The translations under genes and the position numbers were made by a program. The notes under the pieces were generated by a model. It had not been told where the DNA came from, ran no database searches, and saw only the letters and a program-made list of their open reading frames with translations. Shown piece by piece: positions 50,021 through 62,255 of a stretch of DNA of 64,000 bases. The stretch covers positions 1,426,001-1,490,000 of the forward strand of contig JARHVA010001924.1 of the NCBI GenBank assembly GCA_037957365.1, given 5' to 3'. Origin of the DNA: Torreya grandis. Its lineage: Eukaryota > Streptophyta > Pinopsida > Cupressales > Taxaceae. The stretch's first letter is position 1, and each line of letters opens with the position of its first letter.

Positions 50021-50972
50021 AGGAAATTGTATAGTATTACATGACATAATAATATTGCATAATTTGGATTGAATCACATAATAATAAAACATAAGATTGA
50101 CTCTATATGTGTTGGTAATTATAGTTTCAATCCACAAAGTATTAGAGCAACATTATGCAACTATAGCTTCAACTTGGCAATATTTACTATTAGTGTTTTC
50201 GTGCCCTTGAACAATGGAGTGGATATATGATGAGAATAGAAAAAATGGTCAAGTTGAATGCAGTGGAGAGGGAGACAACATAGTTTATGAAGTGAAACAA
50301 TAGAGTTATAACCACCAAAATATTCCAAGGCCTCATGAGACATGAAAATCAAAATCATGCACTACTTCAAAGGGCCAAAGAAGAGTTTCCAAACAAGAAT
50401 GCAAAGCATCTCCAAAAAGAGAACATCCCAAAGGAGAAGGTAAAACATAACCACTTCATCAAACATGCACAAATAAAATGGATAAGAAAATTTGAAGAAG
50501 GTATGGAAGAGATTAATCTTCTATTGTTTATTTCAATTGTACTTATAATATAAATGCGATATGTCTATAAATTCAATGAATACAAAACGTGAATATCAAG
50601 TCCCAAATGATATTAAACCAATGTAGCAAGGGTATCCACATTAGAATATTGATAAATGGTGTAACCCAATCATGAGAGATACTTCACAGTAATATTTGAC
50701 TCTATCTCAAACATTATACTCTTTTCTCCCATATAGTTTTAATTGCAACACATATTGAAAGATTATAAGTTAATATTAATAAATTACACAAAAAAAATAT
50801 TAAAGATGATTATATCTAAATGTGACCATACAACCATCAAATTTAGTTTTGTAATAATAATGTGAGCCAAATTATATGTGGAAAGATGATCATCATAAAA
50901 TGCAATCATATATATCCATAAAAGCCATAAAGGCAGAAAATGAGAACATGATAGAATGTTAGATAAATGCCA
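50021..50972. other. Spacer before the large LTR element
   Basis: AT-rich, with one unremarkable + strand frame at 50335-50553. Nothing recognised. Confidence 0.45.
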
Positions 50973-50977
50973 TATAG
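50973..50977. other. Target-site duplication TATAG, left
   Basis: Five bases directly left of the 3' LTR, identical to 59184-59188. Confidence 0.92.
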
Positions 50978-52880
50978 TGATGAAAAACCTTAGACGCTCT
51001 GATAGAAATGATGCCTTCTAGGCATACAGCCCATTGGATTTGTTAAAATTCCCCAACAAGGATGTGAAGCATTTTCTCAAGCTGAGGACAACAAATGACA
51101 TTTCCCAGATATGGTGCAAATGAACTCCAGCAGTCAGTTGCCGTTTGACTCATTACGTGTTTTGCTACTTAGAAATTGAAAGTATAGAGTCCTGATAAGG
51201 CAGGCACAGTTGAATTTGAAGAGAAAATATTCAAAGGAGACAGAGCAGGCAATGGAATCAACATACAAAATCAACGGAGTTGTCCTCATCATACTCAGAA
51301 CAAGATAGTAGAATAGATCAAAACTGTAAGCATCACTCATCTCATTAAAAATCCCAGTGTTGACATACTCAGGGGTCGCATATCAATCACAAAAGCTACA
51401 TTTCAACTTTACCAACGGCCTTTACTAACAGGCATGTAATTATTTTATATCCAGCCATGATCCATTCACCAGATTTTACCAAATATAGGACCCCATTGTA
51501 CAAACTCAACCTGCGAGCCTACATCCCAAGTGTTCCTGGCCTGGTCTATGAAATAAACATTTGCACTCCAACTTCCAGCAGAAGCATTCTTCACCCAACT
51601 TTATCCACTCAGTAGATTGAAACAACAGTGGACAAAACATTTACGGCACCAGTAATCACTGAAGAGTAGAGTGAAGCGTCATTTTTGAATCCCAACGTCT
51701 GAAAGAGTACAGGGGCGTAGAACATAAAACTACCTTGATCAACACAATGCACAGCCTTAACACCAATAGGGAGAAATATTTCTAAATATCACGAAGGATA
51801 TCGATATATATAAACTCTGAAACCGGCTTTATCCTAATGGTCTTTACGTTTGCTTATGACATAAGAAGAATAACAAACTAAGGAGTCCGTTCAACTCAAC
51901 CCACAACGAGCTCGTTTCATATATCTATACAAAAAAACAAAAACATCACCTGTTGACTGTTGTAGAGGAGAAGGGAATCTGTTTGCAGCACTGCTTTCAG
52001 AATTTCGACATTGCTCTCTCTTGGAGTTCTGAGGAGGAATTCCACTTCATTAAATACATACGAGATATCGTCCCATATGGATGGACGTTTTATTCCTTTC
52101 TCTTCTAAATCTCTGCTTTGAAATCATTACTCACAACAAGAATTTCCAATGTAACATTTCATAATATATTCCTGGGACACGGTGTGCCACACATGATCTT
52201 ATGCACATAATAAAATACTTTTGGCACTCAATATTGACAAGCAGGAATAAAAACAAACCTTATTACCAGAAATTATGTAACAAAAATGCTGGTAAGTTGG
52301 TCCCTAAAATGGCGAGTGGATCATCCTTGCTGCAGCCAAAAAAATTCATCCTGTGAGCTGAAAATACCTCTGCTAAGCCTCCATGCTGCCTCCACAAGTA
52401 TCTTCCTGTGTACATAGTCAACGAACTTCATCAACAAGCATATGAACTGCTTCAATCCATACCATGATCCATTCTCTGCATGAGTCCAAACAAGATAATA
52501 TAGGCCAAATGGCCTTCGTGACTCCTCTAAAGGAGATTCTCTCTCCCTCTTCTTCTTCTACGTACCTCTCCTCTCATCCTCCTTAATGACTGTTCTTTTG
52601 CTTTTAATAAAAAACCTCTTCTCTAACCTCTACGCCCAACTTGGGCTCAGGAAAGAAAAAGAAACAAGAATTTTTTTTTGATTTTCAACAATATACTAAG
52701 GTTGAAATATTTTCAACCACTCCTCCATTATTCCCTCAATAGCCCCAACAATACTTTTTACTTTTATTTTTTTACAATTACTCCTTCGTAACAACATTTT
52801 AGAGGGAAAATACAAATGATTGAATTTGAACTTAATCATGACCATGTCTTCAGGTAGCCATTGCAGATGCTCCTGCATCA
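50978..52880 (-). repeat. 3' LTR of the LARD-like element
   Basis: 1903 bp. It starts TGATGAAAAACC and ends CTCCTGCATCA on the + strand. It differs from the right LTR at scattered sites, mostly transitions, and by a few short indels such as near 52525 and 52725. The adjoining PPT is at 52881-52892. Confidence 0.95.
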
Positions 52881-52913
52881 TACTCTCCCTCTAGGAACAA
52901 TTTGAACCTTAGT

Positions 52914-53480
52914 TCAAATGAAATGCTGCCTCCATACATTAGTCTTCACTTGTATACTTGGATCCCAAGGTCTCATTGTCAATGTCAATGCTTGTCTTTG
53001 GTAGTCTTTGTTCTTCATTTTGCTGTTCTTCTTCTTCTGGCATGTTCTTCTCCTCATCTCTTTCTCAGCTGTCATCTCCAGCTTCCATACTTCTTCATCT
53101 TCATTCATGTCTTCTAGATCTTCTTGTTGTTCTTCTTGGTTCATGAGCTTCTCCAATGGCTCAGGTATGTTCTTCACTTTAGCAATCTTCATACTTGCAT
53201 ACAAAACATTCAAAGCCACCTTAGTAGAAAAAAATTGAGGCCATGAAGCCTCTTGGCTGTCTTCACATGCTTGCTCTTGTTCCTTGATCAAAATTGCCTT
53301 TGCTTCATTGCTTTGCTCTTGTTTTGTTTCACTCTTCCCAATGGTGTCTTCACCATGGCTTGTACCTTCATTCATCTCTCTTGAATGACCAAACAGCTCT
53401 TCCAACATTCTCAACTCTTTCTTTAGTAAGATCTCATCTATCTCACTATTCTCTTCATCAAACTTGCGCTGATCACTCAC
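52914..53480 (-). pseudogene. Distal part of LARD internal reading frame
   Basis: A 188-codon minus-strand frame, very rich in Glu, Lys and Gln ('EQEQACEDSQEASWPQF', 'NQEEQQEDLEDMNEDEE'), likely coiled-coil. It is cut off from the rest of the internal coding region by the solo LTR at 53540-55104. It is in the same reading phase as the 55551-56834 frames. No known domain. Confidence 0.55.
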
Positions 53481-53750
53481 AAGGATTACTTACCCTTTAT
53501 CTCTTATCTCATCTTTTCTTAGCTTGTCTTCACAATAACTGTTGACCCAATTTTGCCCCTCAGGCAAAATCTCGGTCACCTCCTACACCTGCTTCGCAGG
53601 CCCAGTCATTTCAGGTTGCAAGGTCCACTTTCAGGTTTCGACAACGCCGTTGCAGAGAATAGGCAGCGAAAAATAGAGTCTTCAGACGTCCGCAAGAGAA
53701 GAAGGGAAAAACGGAGTGTTCAACACTTAGTCAAAAAGAGGCAGAGAAAA

Positions 53751-53920
53751 TGCAGAGGGCGGCAAAATCGCCGCCCACTACAAGGGCGGGTAAAATGAGC
53801 CCGCCTACAAAGAAAATGCAGAGGGCGGCAAAATCGCCACCCACTATAAGGGCGGGTAAAATGAGCCCGCCTACAAAGAAAATGCAAAGGGCGGCAAATT
53901 CGCCACCCACAACACAAAGA
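53751..53920 (+). repeat. 66-bp tandem repeats in solo-LTR U3
   Basis: TGCAGAGGGCGGC-type units start at 53751, 53817 and 53883 (the last partial). Each contains GGGCGGC-AAAATC-GCCGCCC, a 7-bp-stem hairpin, and AGGGCGGG...CCCGCCT, a second inverted pair. A further partial unit lies at about 54227-54265. Confidence 0.9.
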
Positions 53921-53934
53921 AAAGCAAAGACATC

Positions 53935-54200
53935 AGTCGACGTCGGCAATACTGCCGTCGTCGGCACATTACAGAGACCGACGTCGGCAGAACAAAGGCA
54001 GGCACAAAAGTCAGAAAAGCCCGCCCATGGTGGCAAATTGGAAAACCCCGCCCTATGGTGGCGAAATTGAAAACCCCGCCTGATGGCGGGAAAATTGAAA
54101 GGGCCGCCCACAGCACAATACTGCCGACGTCGGCAGGTTAGGGAAATCGACGTCGGCAAGACTACCGCCGTCGGCAGCTTATCGGCCGACGTCGGCAGGT
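53935..54200 (+). promoter_or_regulatory. Cluster of palindromic GACGTCGGCA motifs upstream of LTR TATA
   Basis: Five GACGTCGGCA copies (about 53939, 53981, 54125, 54150, 54189) plus two GCCGTCGTCGGC/CCGCCGTCGGC variants. One lies in the perfect 16-bp palindrome CTGCCGACGTCGGCAG. GACGTC is the core of plant bZIP C-box sites. Position 220-480 bp before the TATA suggests an enhancer array; binding is inferred. Confidence 0.6.
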
Positions 54201-55098
54201 ATTCCTACATGAAATCCATGGAAAGGGTGGCAAAATCGCCGCCCACTACAAGGGCGGCAAAATTTGCCTGCAGTGCACAAGAAAAAACCCGTCCAGTCGC
54301 TGGAGGAGAAGACCAACACGCAAAACGAGGCAATAAGCATGGTCTTGGCAGACTTGTGATGTCATCAATAGTGTTTTTCACACTTTTTGATGAAACTTCT
54401 CTTGGCTCTCCTGTTATAAATACAAGGACTTAGTCATTTTTCAGGGACCTTCCTGACTTTTGAAAAGAGCACTGCTCTGCATTTTCTCCACCTGAATCAA
54501 TAAAAATATAGTTTTTGCCTCCGTCTTGGATTGATTTGTTGTGTATGCCCTGAGTATCATCTGTGTTTAGTCATTATCTTCCATGCTTTCACAGGTAATA
54601 CCAACAGACCAGCTATCTACAGGGACCGGTTCTGCAGCTGAAAGGAGAAGAGCAATACTTGAGAAGGACAGAACAGAGTAAGTTGCTTGCAAGCGTGCAT
54701 TCCACAGCACCTCGGTAAACCTCTGTGACGTATTTTCCATTATAGCCTCCCCCTTTGTCTTAGCAGCCTGATTCCTCTATCAGATGTGTAGAGTATACTT
54801 GCATTTCCCCTGATTCTGAGAGTGGATCTGGAAGGTCACTCATATTTTTGGTGTATCACCTCTTTTAGAGTAGGCTGTTTGTTTTCATGCTTTTCTCTCT
54901 CTTTTCACCCCCCCCAGTGTATACCTATATACCTATATTTTGCGTTACCTGAAACAAACAAGATACATCAGAGGGAACTAGCCCATATCTAGAGACTCCC
55001 CTCTCCTGCTTCGCCGTCCCACAGGCGAGAGAGGGGTTTCCATGTTGCGGGGAGAGGGTAGGAATCCGTGTTCCTGCCGTTGGGTGCACTTTCTAGCG

Positions 55099-56834
55099 TC
55101 AACAATAACCAACTTCTTCATCAACATCAATATACTTATGAAAAAAAATTGAAGCACCCTTACCTTGTATCTCCTTACTCTTTTCAAATATGTGAACTGA
55201 TTTCACATCTCCACTTTCATCATCCATCCTCTTGGAACTCTCTCCTTGCTGCACATTCGCTTTCATAGACATTTTACATTCTTCATTTTCCATAAAAAGA
55301 TCATTGAATGATACAAAAACATTATTATCCCATTCGTTGCAAGCAATTGACTTACCTTTCATCTTTGTATCTTTATGCTCTACTTCATTATTCTTTGAGA
55401 AGTTTTCTTTCTCACCTTTAGCCATCCATACCTTCTTCATAGTTTTTGGATGACACTTGTTCAATTTACCAACAAATTTCTGCTCTTTGACATCTTCATG
55501 TTGTCTTGCTTGATAGTTGGCCTTGCTTGCTTTGCATTCTACTTCTTCCTTCATGTTTTGTATTTGCTTCTTGCTTGAGTCTTTATGTCTTTCGTTACAT
55601 TTGCTGATCCCTTAAGCCATTTTGGTATCACATAGCCATGGTCTATTGCTGGATTTGAAGGATTTTTATTGATCTTCTTCATCTCCATTTGTACATCAGT
55701 AGTCTTATTCTTATATGCATATGAAAAATCAGAATTTGAACTTATTTTTACCTTTTCAATGGCTTGATGTTTAGCCATACTCTTCCTCATAGTTTCCTTG
55801 CTTGCATTCACTTTCTTTAGGTGTGTTTCCTTCCTTTGTTCTATTGGAATGTTTTTCAAGTCATCATATTATCCTACACCCTCTTGTTCAACAGCTGTTC
55901 CATAATTAAGTGGATGAGAAAAATCAATACTATAATTCACATTTACCTCCTTGCTGGGCTGCTTCATGGTTCCCTTCATTTGCATGGCTTTTTTGATTGC
56001 ACTATCCTCTTTTGTGCATAGTTTTTCACTTTCTTCTTCAAGGTACTCCATGGCATCATGGAATGCAATTTCCTCCTCCATCTCAACATTTTCTTGCACA
56101 AGATCTCCAACATCTTTCTCATGCATTTGACAATGCATTTCTTCTTCCTTATCAACAGCAGCAAACTCTCTTCTCTTTCTTGCACATTCACTTATGCACT
56201 TGGTGTCTTCTCTTGCACCAATCTCTTCACTCTTCAAGGCCCTTCTCTTGACCTTCATAAGGTTGCTCATACCTGCAATTACCCACTCAAAAACAACATT
56301 AGATATAAAAACAAGAGACCAGAATGTCTCCATGAGTGTTCTCTTCACCCACACTCTCATCTTTCCAAGTGCTCTTCCTGGCACTTCCTCTTTTCTTTCT
56401 TCTCTCTTGTTCTCCTCAATGAGAACCTTTTTCTCCACCTCTTCCTTTTGCTGCTCACTTGGCAACCTACTCATCCTCTTCAAGCCTCTATGGGCTTCTC
56501 TCTTCATGGCAATCTTCTTTTGCCTTCTTCTCCTTTTCCTGGGCATGGGTATTGGCCACTTCAACCTCTTCTTCATTGGCCATACCCATGCTTGCTTGTC
56601 CATCTGCATCCAAGACTCATATTCATCTTTAATCTTAGCTAACTCTCTCTTCAAATTAGCAATTTCTTTATCAATTACAAAACTGTCCATACCTTTCTTC
56701 TTTCTGGTGCTTGCTTCCTCCTTGGTGCCCTCATGTACCTTGCTGCTCTGCAGTGCCTTCAACAATGCTTCCATCTCTGAGATCTTCACCCAAGTCTTTT
56801 CCACCTTGGTCTTTTGATCCCTTGTCTCACCCAA
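55099..56834 (-). pseudogene. Proximal part of LARD internal reading frame, Lys/Glu-rich
   Basis: It starts at ATG 56834 ('MGETRDQKTKVEKTWVKISE'). The frame runs to 55869, and after one stop continues in the same phase from 55859 to 55551. A shifted frame then covers 55554-55099. The protein is highly charged, with heptad-like 'ANLKRELAKIKDEYESW' (about residues 82-98) suggesting coiled coil, a basic patch 'RKRRRRQKK', and a possible hydrophobic segment 'FWSLVFISNVVFEWVIAG' (about residues 175-192). It has no zinc knuckle, protease or polymerase signature. It does not resemble a gag I know, and may be a captured or element-specific structural gene. Function unknown. Confidence 0.6.
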
Positions 56835-57266
56835 GCCTTTTCTCCTTGACTGGTCTTTTGATAATCTCCTTTGATCTCACCTAGGCCTTTTGCATCCTAG
56901 TCTTTTGATCCTCTTCTCAATCCTGTAGCAACTCTTATACAACACTTCATCAAACACAAATCACAAGTCCAAGCTTACCTTGCTTTGGATCTTCTTCTTG
57001 AGCATTCACTTGCTCCCTTACTTTTGAGCTCTCCAAGCTTCTCTTCTCAATTCTTCAAACTCCATCCTTTACCTCACCTAAGTCTATTTCACCTTAGTCT
57101 TTTGGCAAGCTATCCAAGCTTCTTCTTGGATCTTCACTAAGCTTTCCTTGGCTTTAAACCTTCCTTTTTTTCACCTATTTACTTCTCAATCTCAAACACA
57201 ATAACCTCAAATCAAATAGCAAAGATTACTCATACCTTTTCTTTAGCAGATCCTAAGAGCTTCAAT

Positions 57267-57279
57267 CTCTGATACCAAA
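57267..57279 (-). other. Primer-binding site of the LARD-like element
   Basis: On the minus strand TTTGGTATCAGAG directly follows the 5' LTR; TGGTATCAGAG is the standard plant initiator-Met tRNA PBS. Confidence 0.9.
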
Positions 57280-59183
57280 TGATGAAAAACCTTAGACGCT
57301 TTGATAGAAATGATGCCTTTTAGGCATACAACCCATTGGATTTGTTAAAATTCCCCGACAAGGATGTGAAGCATTTTCTCAAGCTGAGGACAGCAAATGA
57401 CATTTCCTAGATAAGGTGCAAATGAACTCCGACAGTCAGTTGCCGTTTGACTTATTACGTGTTCTGCTGCTTAGAAATTGAAAGTACAGAGTCCTGATAA
57501 GGCAGGCGCAGTTGAATTTGAAGAGAAAATATTCAAAGGAGATGGAGTAGGCAATGGAATCAACATACAAAATCAACGGAGCTGTCCTCATCATACTCAG
57601 AACAAGATAGTAGAACAAATCAAAACTGTAAGCATCACTCATCTCATTAAACATCCCAATGTTGACATACTCAGGGGTTGCATATCAATCACAAAAGTTA
57701 CATTTCAACTTTACCAACGGCCTTTACTAACAGGCATGTAATTATTTTCTATCCAGCCATGATCCATTCGCCAACTTTTACCAAATATAGGACCCCATTG
57801 TACAGACTCAACCTGTGAGCCTACATCCCAAGTGTTCCTGGCCTGGTCTATGAAATAAACATTTGCACTCCAGCTTCCAACATAAGCATTCTTCACCCAA
57901 CTTTATCCACTCAGTAGATTGAAACAACAGTGGACAAAACATTTACGGCACCAGTAATCACTGAAGAGTAGAGTGAAACATCATTTTTGAATCCCAAGGT
58001 CTGAAAGAGTACAGGGGCGTAGAACATAAAACTACCTTGATCAACACAATGCACAGCCTTAACACCAATAGGGAGAATTATTTCTAAATATCACGAAGGA
58101 TATTGATATAAATAAACTCTGAAACTGGCTTTATCCTAATGGTCTTTACATTTGCTTATGACATAAGAAGAATAACAAATTGAGGAGTCCATTCAACTCA
58201 GCCCACAGCAAGCTCGTTTCATATATCTATACAAAAAAACAAAAACATCACCTGTTGACTGTTGTAGAGGAGAAGGGAATCTATTTGTAGCACTGCTTTC
58301 AAAATTTTGACATTGCTCTCTCTTGGAGTTCTGAGGAGGAATTCCACTTCATTCAATACATACGAGATATCGTCCCATATGGATGGACGTTTTTATTCCT
58401 TTCTCTTCTAAATCTCCTCTTTGAAATCATTACTCACAACAAGAATTTCCAATGTAACATTTCATAATATATTCTTGGGACATGGTGTGCCACACATGAT
58501 CTTATGCCCATAATAAAATACTTTTGGCGCTCAATATTGACAAGTAGGAATAAAAACAAACCTTATTACCAGAAATTACGTAACAAAAATGCTGGTAAGT
58601 TGGTCCCTAAAATGGCGAGTGGATCATCCTTGCTGCAGCCAAAAAAATTCATCCTGTGAGCTGAAAATACCTCTGCTAAGCCTCCATGCTACCTCCACAA
58701 GTATCTTCCTGTGTACATAGTCAATGAACTTCATCAACAAGCATATGAACTGCTTCGATCCATACCACGATCCATTCTATGCATGAGTCCAAACAAGATA
58801 ATACAGGCCAAATGGCCTTCGTGACTCCTCCTCTAAAGGAGATTCTCTTTCCCTCTTCTTCTTCTACGTACCTCTCCTCTCATCCTCCTTAATGACTGTT
58901 CTTTTGCTTTTAATCAAAAACCTCTTCTCTAACCTCTACGCCCAACTTGGGCTCAGGAAAGAAAAAGAAACAAGAAACAGTTTTTGATTTTCAACAATAT
59001 ACTAAGGTTGAAATATTTTCAACCACTCCATTATTCCCTCAACAGCCCCAACAATACTTTTTACTTTTATTTTTTTACAATTACTCCTTCATAACAACAT
59101 TTTAGAGGGAAAATACAAATTATTGAATTTGAATTTAATCATGACCATGTCTTCAGGTAGCCATTGCAGATGCTCCTGCATCA
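57280..59183 (-). repeat. 5' LTR of the LARD-like element
   Basis: 1904 bp. Same borders and content as the left LTR, with a few percent difference by eye. Confidence 0.95.
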
Positions 59184-59188
59184 TATAG
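59184..59188. other. Target-site duplication TATAG, right
   Basis: Directly follows the 5' LTR end CTCCTGCATCA and matches the left copy. Confidence 0.92.
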
Positions 59189-59339
59189 GTATACAATGCC
59201 AATAACACATATGTTTCCATATAGGTGTACAAAAAATTACATCATCTAACAACATAATAAATGTTACATGAATGTCTTATACACATATAATGCCAAAAAC
59301 ACATACATTGCCATATAGGCATACAAACAATTATATCAT

Positions 59340-62113
59340 TTAAGACATCCTACTGATAACATAGTCTCATTCTCTTTGATTTTTTTGAAGAAGACTCTCC
59401 TTGGGATGCCCTGCTCATAGATGGAGATCTCCTAGATGCCTTATATTCCTCCAAGGTTCAACTACACGTCTTCCTATGCTTCATAACTCACCTATAGTTA
59501 GACCTGTTCCAATACAAATATTATTAGACAATTTACATACTATACATGCAATCATGTTCGTAAATCAATTTTAAATTAGAATACAAAAATAATTTAAACA
59601 TGCACTTACTATAATCTCATGGTCATGCTCAATCTACGTTTGATGCTCAATAGGATCAGTGACAGGTTGAGGTGCACAAACATGCATGTGAAATGGTGAT
59701 AAAACATGAGAATGTTCCATGCTAATCATTTGAATGGGACTATTAGATGGCATTGGATAACCCTACATACAAAATAAATTCACATAAGTTATATTTGCTC
59801 AACTATCTAGTTAAATTAATCAAACAAATCTATATTTTCAATTCAAAATTACAATTTAATATGTACCTAGTGAATGCCTATGTAAATGACATTATAGCAA
59901 TAATCCCTATGTCTATCTCGACTCATAGAGATAGAGGAGTCTCCACTGTGGTCATCAACTGAAAAAACAACCTCGCTTAGTTTTCTAGAAACTATTTGAA
60001 GATATATGGCAAATTTATATGCTTTATTAAACTCATAATCAGTAAAAATAAAATTTAAAACCCTTTTCTCTCTATACATGCACTATGCAATTGCGTGTTT
60101 CTAAACTTCTATATCTCAAATTAGGACCTTATTGGCATGGAATTAGCTACACAGAGAATATAATTATGAAAAGAGAAGCAAAAAATCAAGGTAAAAAATG
60201 GTCAAAGGGATCTAGGAATAAAATAGACCAAGAGTGTACTATTTAATAGCAGTGTACTTGAATTTGAGATCTTTGATAGATAAATTTAACTTAAACTATT
60301 GCATAACATGCATGATTTACACATGGGAACTAACTTAAAAATTTGGAAGATAAGTAGTGGTACTGTAGGTAGCAATGAAACTATTGAGTACTTAAAAAAC
60401 ACTATGAAGAAGAGTTGATAATCAAGAAACTTGTGATGCATTAAAATAAGTTTGAGAAGGTGAAGGAACACCAACAATATGAAATTAGAAGAAATAGGAG
60501 GAATAATATATTTTGATTTTTTTGGGAGAAAGACATCATTAGACATTGAAGGAGACTCTCTAGAAGGTTGATCATTATTAAAAGCATTCAAAGATCCATT
60601 ATTCACCATATAAGGTATATATTCAATTAGGAGTTCTTAGGTTAGGGATTTTATCTCTATATCTTTCAACACATCTCACACATATAATTTGCATTCACTT
60701 CATTATCTTTCAAATTTTAATTTGAACATGTATGATAGTTAGTCAAGAACATTGATATATATAAATAAAAACATGTATATAAAGTATAATATTAATTCAA
60801 AATTACCTCTGTATATGTGAACATTAGCTAAGAAACATCAACAAATAGAGTAATAGATGGCCCAAAGACTGGCTTGCCTAAAAATATAGTAGTGGACCAT
60901 GAAGATGATGGCACTATCTCTTCCTAAAACATAAAAAATTACATATATATTATTCAATTTTAGTGTAAATTAATTATTAGTTTTTAAATATATAGCTAAA
61001 TTTTAATGTATAAAATATAAAAGACGCCTGCATGTCTGTAGTGACCAACATGTGCACACCAAATGTACCTGCCAAATACTCATCACTCAAAAGCATATAA
61101 TTTAAGCCCTCCAAAGCACTACCATTATCATTCGAAGGTCCAGTGCATATAACATCACAACATCTACAATAGTGAGGTTAGGTTGCACATTGGGTGGAGT
61201 ATCTCTATCATTAGTCTTAGAAAGCCTGCTCATATGTTGTATGAGTGTGTTAGTAAGCACACTAAGCACATGCAAAGTGTTAATATCCACCTCATTCACC
61301 ATAAAGGGGATCTCAGACTTAAGTGGATTTTAAGTAGAGACCCTTGCAGGTTGATTAGGCACATGATGTACACCTGGTCTATCCTGCACAGAGCTTTTCC
61401 ATTGGCCTTAAAACTTTGAATAGTCCAAATAGTTAGGAATCTCATTGAGGACAAACTCGCAGTAGAGTTTACTCAAAAATATAGTGGGACCTCATAGTTG
61501 TTACACGGTGGGTAATCAAACATCATCCACCATCGGTCCCAAAATTTATTTTTAATCAAATAATGCTGGTATCAGCAGATCAAGAAGCATTTTGTGGATA
61601 ACTTGGAAAGGGTGCATTGGTTGCTCGATCGATGAATATGATAGATATTAGGTTTTTTGATAATTTTGTCTTTCACCTCACATGTTGACAATTCATCACA
61701 TGGTAAACCCTACATCTATCCATATATGATGACCATCTATCAATTTGAATTGATTGAGTCAACTTGACCTAATACTGACTCTAAGGAATTAGCCAAATAT
61801 GTGCGATGGGTATTGGTCAAAGTGGAGTCCCTCATCATTCTAATTGTTTGTTCAATTTATATTTTGTTTTCCACTATGTGTGTAGCTAAATCCTTCTGAC
61901 TACTTGGGGGTTTTGTGGAACTATAGGAGGGTTAGGAGGGCTAAGAGGGTTAGGAGGAGGGTTAGCAAGTCGTTCTCTTGCAGTTAAATGGGCTGTTAAA
62001 AAAATGGGTTTTAATAATAAAATAATGCAAATAACAAAATTACTAAAATCTAATGTTAATAGGTTTGGTTTTTGATTGCTTACCTCCCCTCCACCATGAC
62101 ATTGCCAATTCAT
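59340..62113 (-). pseudogene. Intron-split minus-strand coding remnant, unrecognised
   Basis: Short coherent coding stretches on the minus strand are bordered by plausible splice sites. They lie at about 62010-61740 ('LATHIVENKI', 'RTYLANSLESVLGQVDSINS'), 61302-61030 ('VDINTLHVLSVLTNTLIQH', 'NYMLLSDEYLAGTFGVHML') and 60920-60830 (acceptor ATGTTTTAG, 'VPSSSWSTTIFLGKPVFGPS'). Others are at 60609-60480 ('QPSRESPSMSNDVFLPKKSK'), 59975-59870 (acceptor TTTTTTCAG, 'DDHSGDSSISMSRDRHRDY'), 59755-59610 ('GYPMPSNSPIQMISMEHSHV') and 59520-59350 ('EEYKASRRSPSMSRASQGES'). Stops and shifts occur. The Ser-Pro-Ser-Met-Ser repeat theme recurs. It could be a decayed host gene or a transposon-associated gene; I do not recognise the family. 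Confidence 0.4.
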
Positions 62114-62255
62114 CGAGGTAAAGAGTGATCAAAACATATTTTTATCTTCTCCAAGCACAACACGATCGTGGTTTTGTGTAGAGAAGGTAGAGCAAAGTGC
62201 ACAAAAGGTGATAATGAGGATAAAACGTGGATTTAGGGTCTTTTATCTTTTTTTA

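Larger units (their letters stand above)
53540..55104 (+). mobile_element. Solo LTR nested in the LARD-like element
   Basis: 1565 bp, TGTTGACCC...AGCGTCAACA, with TGTTGAC/GTCAACA inverted ends and a perfect ATAAC target duplication (53535-53539 and 55105-55109). Orientation is +: TATAAATA at 54415-54422, AATAAA at 54499-54504, and a long U5. The U3 is GC-rich, with 66-bp tandem repeats and several GACGTCGGCA motifs. No second LTR or interior is present, so the element was reduced by LTR-LTR recombination after it landed in the LARD-like element. The terminal motif fits a Ty3/gypsy LTR but the family is not named. Confidence 0.93.
50978..59183 (-). mobile_element. Complete non-autonomous LTR retrotransposon (LARD-like)
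   Basis: An 8206-bp element in minus orientation. The 3' LTR is 50978-52880 and the 5' LTR 57280-59183, each about 1.9 kb and nearly identical along their length. On the minus strand they start TGATGCAGGAGC and end TTTTTCATCA. The 5-bp target duplication TATAG is perfect (50973-50977 and 59184-59188). The PBS beside the 5' LTR is TTTGGTATCAGAG (minus), for initiator-Met tRNA. The PPT beside the 3' LTR is AGAGGGAGAGTA. The 4.4 kb interior has no protease, RT, RNase H or integrase, only a broken Lys/Glu-rich frame, and it contains a later solo-LTR insertion at 53540-55104. Long LTRs and a pol-less interior fit the LARD class, which depends on another element's enzymes. Confidence 0.95.

Noticed and set aside
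53750..54070. Open frames on both strands with repeated 'SPPT' or 'FAALCIFF' peptides.
   Set aside because: They are by-products of the 66-bp GC-rich tandem repeats in the solo-LTR U3; frames are open on both strands at once.
54595..54677. An 83-bp exon-like stretch (acceptor TTTCACAG, donor GTAAGT) open in one frame with a charged peptide.
   Set aside because: It lies within the U5 part of the solo LTR defined by TG/CA ends and ATAAC duplications, no partner exon was found, and the other two frames contain stops by chance.
55997..56817. Long + strand frames rich in Leu, Phe and Ser.
   Set aside because: They are the antisense of the Lys/Glu-rich frame of the LARD-like element, which reads in the element's own (minus) orientation as set by its PBS and PPT.
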